From positions 1 to 5,478 of the forward strand of contig PSRN01000131.1 of assembly GCA_003176075.1 (NCBI GenBank): a stretch of 5,478 nt of DNA, in the 5' to 3' direction. Positions 1 through 4,729 of this stretch are shown here, piece by piece. A program made the translations under genes and the position numbers. The first letter of the stretch is position 1, and every line of letters begins with the position of its first letter. This stretch comes from Bdellovibrio sp. GTDB taxonomy: Bacteria; Bdellovibrionota; Bdellovibrionia; Bdellovibrionales; Bdellovibrionaceae. Below the pieces are notes generated by a model that was given only the letters and a program-made list of their open reading frames with translations, had not been told where the DNA came from and searched no databases.

Positions 1-357
1 ATTGATTTCGTTTCGTGAAGGATCCTCGATCACGTAAAAACTTTGCTCGCCCAGCTGAATATCGTCGCCGGGTTTCAAGTGATATTTTCGCGCGGGCTCC
101 AAACGTTGATCTTGAAAAAAAGTCCCGTTGGTGGAGCCCAGGTCTTGAATCCAAATGCCACGGGCATCAAGGCCAATTCGCAGGTGGCGTGAAGATATTC
201 CCTTGTCCTCGGCAAAGCGGATTTGGCCTTTCGAGCGGCCGATGACCAGTTCCGCGTTCAGGTTGAATTTCCGCCCTGATTGGCGATGAATGACCTTGAA
301 CCGCTTGGGACCCATCGGAATTTTCGCATTCGCATTATTAGCATTAATAGAACTCAT
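1..357 (-). CDS. FHA-domain protein, N-terminal part (runs off the left edge)
   Basis: The leftward frame gives 119 residues with no stop before the window edge. Residues about 18-112 read as a forkhead-associated (FHA) domain: GR at 40-41 in LVIGRSKGQIRF, the SSRH phosphopeptide-loop motif at 55-58, and LGSTNGTFF at 73-81, followed by a PGDDIQLGEQSFYVI strand pair. FHA domains bind phosphothreonine peptides and usually sit in proteins that respond to Ser/Thr kinases, or at the N-terminus of larger regulators or secretion proteins. What follows the domain lies outside the window, so the full role is unknown. The first about 17 residues (Asn/Ala-rich) are not part of the domain. I chose the ATG at 357, which has a weak GGAA six bases upstream. 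An in-frame ATG at 375 (adding MALESA) is an alternative; the first upstream in-frame stop is at 409-411. It is transcribed divergently from proB. Confidence 0.88.
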   Translation of the reverse strand, partial: MSSINANNANAKIPMGPKRFKVIHRQSGRKFNLNAELVIGRSKGQIRFAEDKGISSRHLRIGLDARGIWIQDLGSTNGTFFQDQRLEPARKYHLKPGDDIQLGEQSFYVIEDPSRNEIN

Positions 358-513
358 AGCCGATTCCAGAGCCATCTTCCAGTGCCCCCGCGGGTGAAAA
401 TCCAGCCGTTACCGCTCCACGCACACCATTTTTGTTGCAAGGGACGGACCTGCCGCCTCATTGCGATCAATTTGTTTCGCCGGGAATTCGCACTAAAATG
501 AGACACCAGGCTT

Positions 514-541
514 TTGACAGTCGTGAACTGGCTTGTATCAT
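514..541 (+). promoter_or_regulatory. Predicted sigma70-type promoter for proB-proA
   Basis: TTGACA at 514-519 is a perfect -35 hexamer. TATCAT at 536-541 matches the -10 consensus at five of six positions, with a 16-base spacer. Transcription would start near 548 and give a leader of about 110 bases before proB. No other hexamer pair in this intergenic region fits as well. Confidence 0.6.
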
Positions 542-576
542 TTGATCTCAAAATTGACAGACTTCTATTTTGACAG
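514..576 (+). repeat. Three direct copies of TTGACAG upstream of proB
   Basis: TTGACAG occurs at 514-520, 554-560 and 570-576, the last two starting 16 bases apart. A fourth copy in inverse orientation (CTGTCAA) lies at 694-700 inside the proB frame. Only the first has a good -10 partner. The other two could be weak -35 boxes or binding sites for a regulator; the sequence alone does not decide. Confidence 0.5.
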
Positions 577-603
577 TTGAATGCGTTTTATCGTGGAAAA
601 CAG

Positions 604-633
604 CTGGAGGAAGTTGGAGGAAGTTGGAGGAAA
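604..633 (+). repeat. 10-bp purine-rich tandem repeat, three units
   Basis: Units CTGGAGGAAG, TTGGAGGAAG and TTGGAGGAAA stand head to tail. Each carries a Shine-Dalgarno-like GGAGGAA. The last unit plus the following AGG could serve as the ribosome binding site for the ATG at 646, but is rather far from the proB ATG at 660. Confidence 0.8.
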
Positions 634-636
634 GGT

Positions 637-664
637 AGTGGAGAAATGCAAGTGGAGAAATGCA
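637..664 (+). repeat. Perfect 14-bp tandem duplication carrying two ATG codons
   Basis: AGTGGAGAAATGCA occupies 637-650 and again 651-664, base for base identical. Each copy contains GGAG followed closely by ATG (646 and 660). Because 14 is not a multiple of three, the two ATGs are in different frames. Only the second opens the proB frame. Confidence 0.9.
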
Positions 665-669
665 AGTGA
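646..669 (+). other. Possible seven-codon leader ORF overlapping the proB start
   Basis: The ATG in the first 14-bp copy opens a frame reading MQVEKCK, then TGA at 667-669. It overlaps the proB ATG at 660 by ten bases. It is better placed than the proB ATG relative to the purine-rich GGAGGAAAGG at 624-636. If translated, ribosomes ending at 669 could restart at 660, or this frame could lower proB expression. Existence as a translated peptide is inference only. Confidence 0.25.
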
Positions 670-1613
670 CCCGAGGACGTCGACAAAAGCTCACTGTCAA
701 AGCTAGAATGTCGTCACGGCGGACGCTCAAGGCGCGGCCCGTGGCGAGTGGCCGGCGATGGGTGGTGAAAGTGGGAAGCAACATGGTTTGCAGCGGGGGA
801 CCTCTTTTGATTCGATCATGGATGCTGCAGCTGAGATCATTGAAGCGCCAGCACGGAATTGAGGTCATCTGGGTCACCTCCGGGGCCATTGCCTCAGCGC
901 GCGAGCGGACAGGTTTGAGCAAAAAGAAATCAGCTCCCCTGGCGGAAAAGCAGGCCCTCAGCGCGATCGGTCAACCTCTGGTGATGGATCTTTACAATGT
1001 GGCTCTTCAGTCCGCTGGCCTGCTGGGGGCGCAAGTGTTGCTAACTTATCACGACATGGCCAGCACCCACCGGCGGACCAATTTGCAAAATACTTTGGAA
1101 AAGCTTCTTTCCTGGGATGTGATTCCCATTCTCAATGAAAACGACGCGGTGGCCACTGAAGAGATCAAGTTCGGGGACAATGATTCATTGTCAGCCAAAG
1201 TTGCGACCCACTTGAAGGCTGATCGGCTGATCATTTTGACCGATGTCGACGGCCTTTATGATAGGGATCCACGCAAGGACCCGCGGGCCCAATTGATTCC
1301 TCATTTGAAAACGGTGACGCTCGATCATTTGCGTCAAACCAACTCGGACGGAGGTTCGGATCGGGGAACGGGGGGAATGTATTCGAAACTCTTAGCAGCC
1401 CGCGTGGCGGCGCAAAAGGGCGTTGAGACGGTGCTTGTCCGCGGCGATCTTCCCTCGATTCTTCTTCGTCTCGCCGCCGATGAAGTGGTGGGCACTCGAA
1501 TTGGAAGACGTCTCGGGAAAAATCTTGGGAAAAATCTTGGGAAAAGTCTGGGGAAAAGTCTGGGGAAAAGTCTGGGGAAAAGTTTCGGGAAGAGTCTCGG
1601 GAGGAGCCGATGA
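660..1613 (+). CDS. proB: Glutamate 5-kinase, lacking the PUA domain and ending in a (LGKS)n repeat tail
   Basis: This cytoplasmic enzyme phosphorylates L-glutamate with ATP to gamma-glutamyl phosphate, the first step of proline synthesis. The amino-acid kinase fold covers residues about 33-282: VVKVGS with Lys37, VTSGAIASAR (72-81), ILNENDAVATEEIKFGDND (157-175), LTDVDGLYDRDP (193-204) and GTGGMYSKLLAA (236-247). E. coli ProB (367 residues) continues into a C-terminal PUA domain. Here that domain is absent, and residues 285-316 are eight four-residue units (LGKN, LGKS, FGKS, LGRS). About 30 Arg/Lys-rich residues precede the core and are not family-typical. The start is therefore uncertain: ATG 660 has GGAG only two bases upstream, and ATG 708 or GTG 741 are in frame. 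The stop overlaps the proA start by four bases (ATGA), implying coupled translation. Confidence 0.93.
   Translation: MQVTRGRRQKLTVKARMSSRRTLKARPVASGRRWVVKVGSNMVCSGGPLLIRSWMLQLRSLKRQHGIEVIWVTSGAIASARERTGLSKKKSAPLAEKQALSAIGQPLVMDLYNVALQSAGLLGAQVLLTYHDMASTHRRTNLQNTLEKLLSWDVIPILNENDAVATEEIKFGDNDSLSAKVATHLKADRLIILTDVDGLYDRDPRKDPRAQLIPHLKTVTLDHLRQTNSDGGSDRGTGGMYSKLLAARVAAQKGVETVLVRGDLPSILLRLAADEVVGTRIGRRLGKNLGKNLGKSLGKSLGKSLGKSFGKSLGRSR
1511..1606 (+). repeat. 12-bp tandem array, eight units, in the proB 3' end
   Basis: Eight head-to-tail 12-base units start at 1511, 1523, 1535, 1547, 1559, 1571, 1583 and 1595. The three central ones (1547-1582) are identical, TCTGGGGAAAAG. The outer ones differ by one to three bases, the usual pattern of array growth by slippage. 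In the proB frame each unit codes Leu-Gly-Lys-Ser/Asn. The unit has no stop codon in any of the six frames, which explains the long spurious open frames across this area on both strands. The last unit ends in GGGAGGAG, the proA ribosome binding site. Confidence 0.95.
1599..1606 (+). promoter_or_regulatory. proA ribosome binding site made from the last repeat unit
   Basis: GGGAGGAG at 1599-1606 lies three bases before the ATG at 1610, with GGAGG five bases away. It is repeat unit eight of the 12-bp array with AAAA changed to GGAG. Earlier units carry GGGGAAAA, a weaker purine run of the same type. Confidence 0.8.
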
Positions 1614-2860
1614 AGCTGATCTCACAACTGCAAAAGTGCAAAGAAGCGGCCAGGGAGCTGCGCTCGGCCAAGACGGAGCGAAAGGACCAGGTTCTTCTTC
1701 GTGTGGCCGAACTCTTGACGCTCGAGCAAGCCAGCGTGCTCAAAGCCAACGCCAAAGACGTGAAGTCGCTGCCGCCTGGGACGACGGATGCCTTTCGCGA
1801 TCGTCTCCTTCTCGATGAAAAGCGCCTTGAGCAAATGGCTGAGAGTCTGCGCCAAGTCGCTGCCCTTCCCGATCCGGTGGGAGAAGAAGTGGACCGGCGA
1901 ACTTTACCGAATGGCCTGGTCTTGCGCCGGCGGCGCTCTCCGTTGGGAGTCATCCTGATGATTTTTGAATCACGTCCCAACGTGGCGACCGAAGCTTTTT
2001 CGCTGGCCTTCAAGGCGGGAAACGTGACCTTGCTGCGTGGCGGGAAGGAGTCGATGAACTCCACGGGAGCGCTCTATCGCCTCATGGACCAAGCACTGAA
2101 AGAAGCGGATTTTTCGCCGCACACTCTATGGGGGATCACCCGGCCGGAACGCAGTCTCACAAACCAGCTCCTCAAGGAGCGGAAATGGATCGACATCGTG
2201 GTCCCGCGGGGAGGCGATCGCTTGATTGATTTTGTCGTCAAGAATTCCGAGATTCCGATCATTAAGAATGACCGGGGCCTTTGCCATATCTACGTCGATC
2301 AAGCAGCCGACCTGGAAATGGCGTGCAAAATCGTTGTCAATGCCAAGACTCAGAGACCCGGTGTGTGCAATGCGATGGAAACTCTTTTGGTGCACGAAAA
2401 AGTCAGCAGGGACTTTTTGCCGCAAGTTCACTCGGCCATGGAGCCCTTTGCGGTGGAATGGCATCTTTGTCCTGAATCCTTGAAGATCTTGAAAGGCCGC
2501 AGGCGGCTGAAGCGGGCAAAACCCGCCGATTGGGACACGGAGTACCTTGACTTGAAGATCAATTGCAAAGTGGTGCGGGATTTCGACGAAGCGCTATCGC
2601 ACATCGAGCGGCATGGCTCGCAACATTCTGAGTCCATCGTCACAGCTTCTGAACCCGCCGCCAGGCGATTTCAGGACGAAGTGGACGGTGCCGCGGTTTA
2701 TTGGAATGCCTCTACCCGATTTACTGACGGCTTTGAGTTCGGGCTCGGCGGAGAGCTTGGCATTTCAACACAGAAACTTCATGTGCGTGGGCCGGTGGGT
2801 TTGCGTGAACTCACCAACCTTCGCTGGATTATTGATGGCACAGGGCAAATTCGCGGATAG
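1610..2860 (+). CDS. proA: Glutamate-5-semialdehyde dehydrogenase (gamma-glutamyl phosphate reductase)
   Basis: ProA reduces gamma-glutamyl phosphate with NADPH to glutamate-5-semialdehyde, the second step of proline synthesis, and acts together with ProB in the cytoplasm. The 416-residue product matches the family's usual length (E. coli 417) and is collinear with it. Visible motifs: the nucleotide-binding part with PLGVILMIFESRPNV (111-125) and LLRGGKE (141-147); DIVVPRGG (195-202); QRPGVCNAMETLLVH (248-262) with catalytic Cys253; and the C-terminal run from YWNASTRFTDG (364-374) to WIIDGTGQIR (406-415). IIKNDRG (217-223) has Asn where many homologues have His, a minor change. The ATG at 1610 is set by the strong GGGAGGAG site and the ATGA overlap with proB. 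The protein is intact, with no sign of frameshift. Confidence 0.97.
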   Translation: MKLISQLQKCKEAARELRSAKTERKDQVLLRVAELLTLEQASVLKANAKDVKSLPPGTTDAFRDRLLLDEKRLEQMAESLRQVAALPDPVGEEVDRRTLPNGLVLRRRRSPLGVILMIFESRPNVATEAFSLAFKAGNVTLLRGGKESMNSTGALYRLMDQALKEADFSPHTLWGITRPERSLTNQLLKERKWIDIVVPRGGDRLIDFVVKNSEIPIIKNDRGLCHIYVDQAADLEMACKIVVNAKTQRPGVCNAMETLLVHEKVSRDFLPQVHSAMEPFAVEWHLCPESLKILKGRRRLKRAKPADWDTEYLDLKINCKVVRDFDEALSHIERHGSQHSESIVTASEPAARRFQDEVDGAAVYWNASTRFTDGFEFGLGGELGISTQKLHVRGPVGLRELTNLRWIIDGTGQIRG

Positions 2861-2867
2861 AAGACTC

Positions 2868-3263
2868 ATGCCAGATCGTATTCTTTTTTTTGACGGCCAC
2901 TGCAATCTTTGCAGCTCCTTCGTTCACTGGCTGATTCGCCGTGACCGCCAGCTGTGCTTTGCGGCTCTCCAGGGGGAAACTGCAAGAACTTTGCACGTGG
3001 CGACAGTGGAGACTCAGATGGCCGATCCCACTTCCCTCGTTTATTGGCGCCAATCTGAAGTTTCAAATTATTCGACGGCGGCGCTGCAAGTTATTGCCGA
3101 CGTCGGCGGGGTTTGGCGGATCGCCCGCGTGGGGCTGTGGGTGCCGCTGGCGATCAGAGACCGGGTTTATCGCTTGGTTGCCTCCCACCGCTATCGGATT
3201 TTTGGCCGCCGGCGGGAGTGTTATATTCCCACCCCCGAAGAGCGGGCGCGGTTTTTGAAATAG
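2868..3263 (+). CDS. DCC/DUF393 family thiol-disulfide oxidoreductase-like protein
   Basis: The 131-residue product carries the signature ILFFDGHCNLCSSFVHWLIRRD at residues 5-26, with the D-G-x-C-x-x-C core (Cys12, Cys15) that gives the DCC family its name. It also has the family's C-terminal pattern YRIFGRRRECYIPTPEERARFL at 109-130. The CxxC suggests a thioredoxin-like redox role, but substrates are not established for most members. There is no signal peptide; a hydrophobic stretch at about 86-97 is too polar to call a membrane helix. The start at 2868, seven bases after the proA stop, has only a weak purine-rich site. ATG 2835, inside the end of proA, would add 11 residues that are not family-like. 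Close spacing suggests cotranscription with proBA, probably for no pathway reason. Confidence 0.88.
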   Translation: MPDRILFFDGHCNLCSSFVHWLIRRDRQLCFAALQGETARTLHVATVETQMADPTSLVYWRQSEVSNYSTAALQVIADVGGVWRIARVGLWVPLAIRDRVYRLVASHRYRIFGRRRECYIPTPEERARFLK

Positions 3264-3277
3264 AACTGAGGTTCGCA

Positions 3278-3454
3278 ATGAACTATGCGGAAGCAGGCCA
3301 TTTCTTTTTTGGTGAGACGCCGGAAATTGGCGGCGAGGATAGCCGGAAGCGAGTGCCGCTTGACCGTGAACTGGCTGCCCATTTTGAGAAGGAGGTCCAA
3401 AGACTCGATACTGAAATGAGATCCCTAGGCAAGAAAGGCCCTGCAAAACAATAA
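3278..3454 (+). CDS. Hypothetical 58-residue protein
   Basis: I do not recognise this small protein. It starts 14 bases after the DCC gene with a well-placed GAGG (3268-3271), six bases before the ATG, which argues it is translated. The sequence is soluble and charged. An N-terminal part with HFFFGETPEIGGED (8-21) is followed by an amphipathic, probably helical segment of about residues 29-50 (DRELAAHFEKEVQRLDTEMR) and a Lys-rich end. There is no signal peptide, cysteine or membrane segment. It is probably the last gene of the proB operon. A GTG-started open frame on the opposite strand (3283-3537) competes for this stretch, but its part here is Ser-rich and looks like antisense translation. 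Confidence 0.6.
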   Translation: MNYAEAGHFFFGETPEIGGEDSRKRVPLDRELAAHFEKEVQRLDTEMRSLGKKGPAKQ

Positions 3455-3597
3455 CCTTCCGGGCAGCAGCACTTGGGAGTCACGCCTGCCGACACAGCTA
3501 CATCACAATTTTCCTCGGCGTGAATGTGTTTGGACACGCTCCTTGAGATGCTTGGAACACTTGATCGATGCCCGGAACAGGATGGAGCCCGCGTGAC
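3455..3597. other. Convergent intergenic region
   Basis: These 143 bases lie between the stops of the rightward small gene and the leftward hsp20. I find no convincing rho-independent terminator for either direction: only a four-base-pair GTGT/ACAC hairpin near 3527-3538 without a T tract. The minus strand holds a short cysteine-rich reading frame, discussed under findings. Confidence 0.5.
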
Positions 3598-4056
3598 CTA
3601 CCTGATGGAAATCTGCCTGGTGTTGCTGCCGGCGGCTTTCGGTACGGAGAGAGCCAACACGCCATTTTCGTATTTCGCTTCCACCTTTTCGGAATTCACT
3701 GGAGTCGGAAGTTCAAAGCTTCGCCAATAGCTTCCGTAAGTCATTTCAGAAAAGAATGACTTTTTATCCTTGTCTTCCTCCTTTCGTTCATGTCTGCGTT
3801 CGCCGGAAACGGTCAAACGATTGTCGTGAATCTCAACTTTAATGTCGTCCTTGGTCAGACCCGGCAGGTCGAACTTAAAGTTGAAATGTGTTTTGGTTTC
3901 GTCGACCTCACTCCGTGGACTCCATTTTTGCATTTCACGGTCGGCCCACCGAGGCGTTGGTAAACGCCCGACTTCGTCAAACAGCCGCTCGGCCAGTTGA
4001 TAAAAATCGTTGCGTACCAACGGCATTCGATCCCGCCAAAAATCCAGGTTTTTCAT
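3598..4056 (-). CDS. Hsp20 / alpha-crystallin family small heat-shock protein
   Basis: Small heat-shock proteins are ATP-independent holdases that form oligomers and bind unfolding proteins. The 152-residue product has a variable N-terminal arm (1-50) and then the alpha-crystallin domain at about 51-140. That domain begins VDETKTHFNFKFDLPGLTKDDIKVEIHDNRLTVSGERR (51-88) and contains the typical GSYWRSFELPTPV (108-120) and the hallmark YENGVLALSVPK (129-140). A C-terminal I-S-I tail motif (149-151) is the usual oligomer contact. The start at 4056 is fixed by a perfect AAGGAGGT four bases upstream; a longer frame to 4158 crosses this site and is not needed. It follows the CBS gene by 208 bases in the same direction, so it may have its own promoter. 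Its leader may act as a thermosensor. Confidence 0.95.
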   Translation of the reverse strand: MKNLDFWRDRMPLVRNDFYQLAERLFDEVGRLPTPRWADREMQKWSPRSEVDETKTHFNFKFDLPGLTKDDIKVEIHDNRLTVSGERRHERKEEDKDKKSFFSEMTYGSYWRSFELPTPVNSEKVEAKYENGVLALSVPKAAGSNTRQISIR

Positions 4057-4061
4057 ATCTA

Positions 4062-4079
4062 CCTCCTTGCTGCAAAAGC
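4062..4079 (-). promoter_or_regulatory. hsp20 ribosome binding site inside a possible four-U RNA thermometer
   Basis: Read on the minus strand, the leader just before the ATG is GCUUUUGCAGCAAGGAGG. CUUUU (4078-4074) can pair with AGGAG of the Shine-Dalgarno (4067-4063) through C-G, U-A, U-G, U-G and U-A, leaving a six-base loop. A second option pairs CCUUGC (4109-4104) with GCAAGG (4070-4065), six perfect pairs, and also covers part of the site. FourU thermometers of known type, such as that of Salmonella agsA, itself a small heat-shock gene, use U-runs paired to AGGA. The pairing is seen; the function is inferred. Confidence 0.4.
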
Positions 4080-4149
4080 ATCGTCGCAATTCAAGTGCCA
4101 GATGCAAGGGGTTGAAACCACGCGGTTTTCTATGGCTGGAAGCGAAGCT

Positions 4150-4188
4150 TTGTCTCAATGAAGCGTGCTCGACGAGACAATACGTCTC
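4150..4188 (-). promoter_or_regulatory. Overlapping inverted repeats upstream of hsp20
   Basis: TTGTCTC (4150-4156) and GAGACAA (4174-4180) form a perfect seven-base inverted repeat with a 17-base spacer. GAGAC (4174-4178) is also followed by GTCTC (4184-4188) five bases later. The middle segment can pair with either neighbour, so the two hairpins exclude each other in RNA. It could be an operator for a dimeric regulator or an RNA switch. It does not match the CIRCE heat-shock operator. Confidence 0.35.
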
Positions 4189-4195
4189 AGGCTCT

Positions 4196-4265
4196 CACGG
4201 GTCAGTCCTCACAGGTCAGTCCTCACAAGTCAGTTCTCACAAGTCAGTTCTCTGGTCTGGGTTCT
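4196..4265. repeat. 14-bp tandem array, five units, between CBS gene and hsp20
   Basis: Five 14-base units start at 4196, 4210, 4224, 4238 and 4252. Units three and four are identical (CACAAGTCAGTTCT). Units one and two differ from each other by one base and carry CAGTCCT. Unit five is degenerate (CTGGTCTGGGTTCT). A sixth partial copy, CACAA, runs into the CBS gene, so the array ends exactly at that gene's stop codon. The period is not a multiple of three, so it is not coding. Confidence 0.9.
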
Positions 4266-4729
4266 CACAACCCCATGTCGGAAAGCTCAGACGCCACTTT
4301 GCCGATCGTTTGCATGTTGATCGCCGAAAGGAGGGGTGCGTCCTCGGTTTCTCTTCTTAGCAAGTGAGCCAAATACCAAAGCAAATCGTCCGTGGTAACG
4401 ATGCCAACCGCCTCGTCGTTTTCATCCACGATCAAAAGACAGGAAATCTTTTTCTCGAGCATTTTAAAAATGGCGCTACGAAGGTTGGTGTTTTCTTCGA
4501 CATATTCCACCGGGGTGCTCATCAGATAGTCCACCGGTATCTTGTTCGCATTGGGGATCTCGGATAAATCACGCTGGGAAAGGACGCCGACGATATCATC
4601 CTTAGTGTCAATCACGGGCAAGTGGCGAATGCGCTTCGTTTTCATCAGCTCATATGCAGCTTCCAGACTTATCCCTTGTTTGGCCGTGACCAGCTTCTTA
4701 GTCATGACTGCTTTAACTTTTGTTTTCAT
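4265..4729 (-). CDS. Two-CBS-domain protein
   Basis: The 154-residue product is essentially a CBS pair. CBS1 spans about residues 6-58, with VMTKKLVTAKQGISLEAAYELM, RIRHLPVID (33-41) and IVGVLSQRDL (46-55). CBS2 spans about 68-121, starting YLMSTPVEYV, with KKISCLLIVDENDEAVGIVTTDDLL (93-117). CBS pairs bind adenine nucleotides such as AMP, ATP or S-adenosylmethionine and usually act as energy or stress sensors on a partner protein. Here there is no fused catalytic domain, so it would act in trans; the partner is unknown. A short C-terminal tail (residues 123-154) is not part of either domain. The ATG at 4729 overlaps the upstream stop as ATGA and has AAGGAGG at 4743-4737, seven bases away, so translation is probably coupled to the OsmC gene. 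A small GGGTT/AACCC hairpin covers its stop codon (4259-4273), without a T tract. Confidence 0.92.
   Translation of the reverse strand: MKTKVKAVMTKKLVTAKQGISLEAAYELMKTKRIRHLPVIDTKDDIVGVLSQRDLSEIPNANKIPVDYLMSTPVEYVEENTNLRSAIFKMLEKKISCLLIVDENDEAVGIVTTDDLLWYLAHLLRRETEDAPLLSAINMQTIGKVASELSDMGL

Larger units (their letters stand above)
358..659. other. Divergent intergenic region between FHA gene and proB
   Basis: About 300 bases separate the two divergent starts. The proB-proximal half is AT-richer and holds three TTGACAG copies, a good sigma70-type promoter for proB and two short purine-rich tandem repeats (listed separately). The half near the FHA gene (358-500) shows no promoter I would defend on the minus strand. 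The small open frames across this stretch have no family features and look like chance. Confidence 0.6.

Noticed and set aside
548..922. A 124-codon minus-strand open frame over the proB start
   Set aside because: It is antisense to proB and its promoter region, with no domain or ribosome binding site.
1231..2064. A 277-codon minus-strand open frame across the proB-proA junction
   Set aside because: It is the reverse of two clear enzymes, is Ser/Arg-rich, and stays open only because the 12-bp array has no stop in any frame (it reads FSPD repeats there).
3283..3537. Full 84-codon minus-strand frame as a gene
   Set aside because: Its second half is Ser-rich antisense of a better-supported plus-strand gene; only its cysteine-rich start is kept as a finding.
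4057..4200. CIRCE operator or sigma32 promoter for hsp20
   Set aside because: No TTAGCACTC-N9-GAGTGCTAA is present. A CTTGAA occurs near 4090, but a matching CCCCAT-type -10 at the right distance does not.
4196..4265. CRISPR array
   Set aside because: The units are directly adjacent at 14 bases with no spacers and there are no cas genes.
4259..4273. Rho-independent terminator after the CBS gene
   Set aside because: The GGGTT/AACCC hairpin covers the stop codon and is not followed by a T run in the minus direction.
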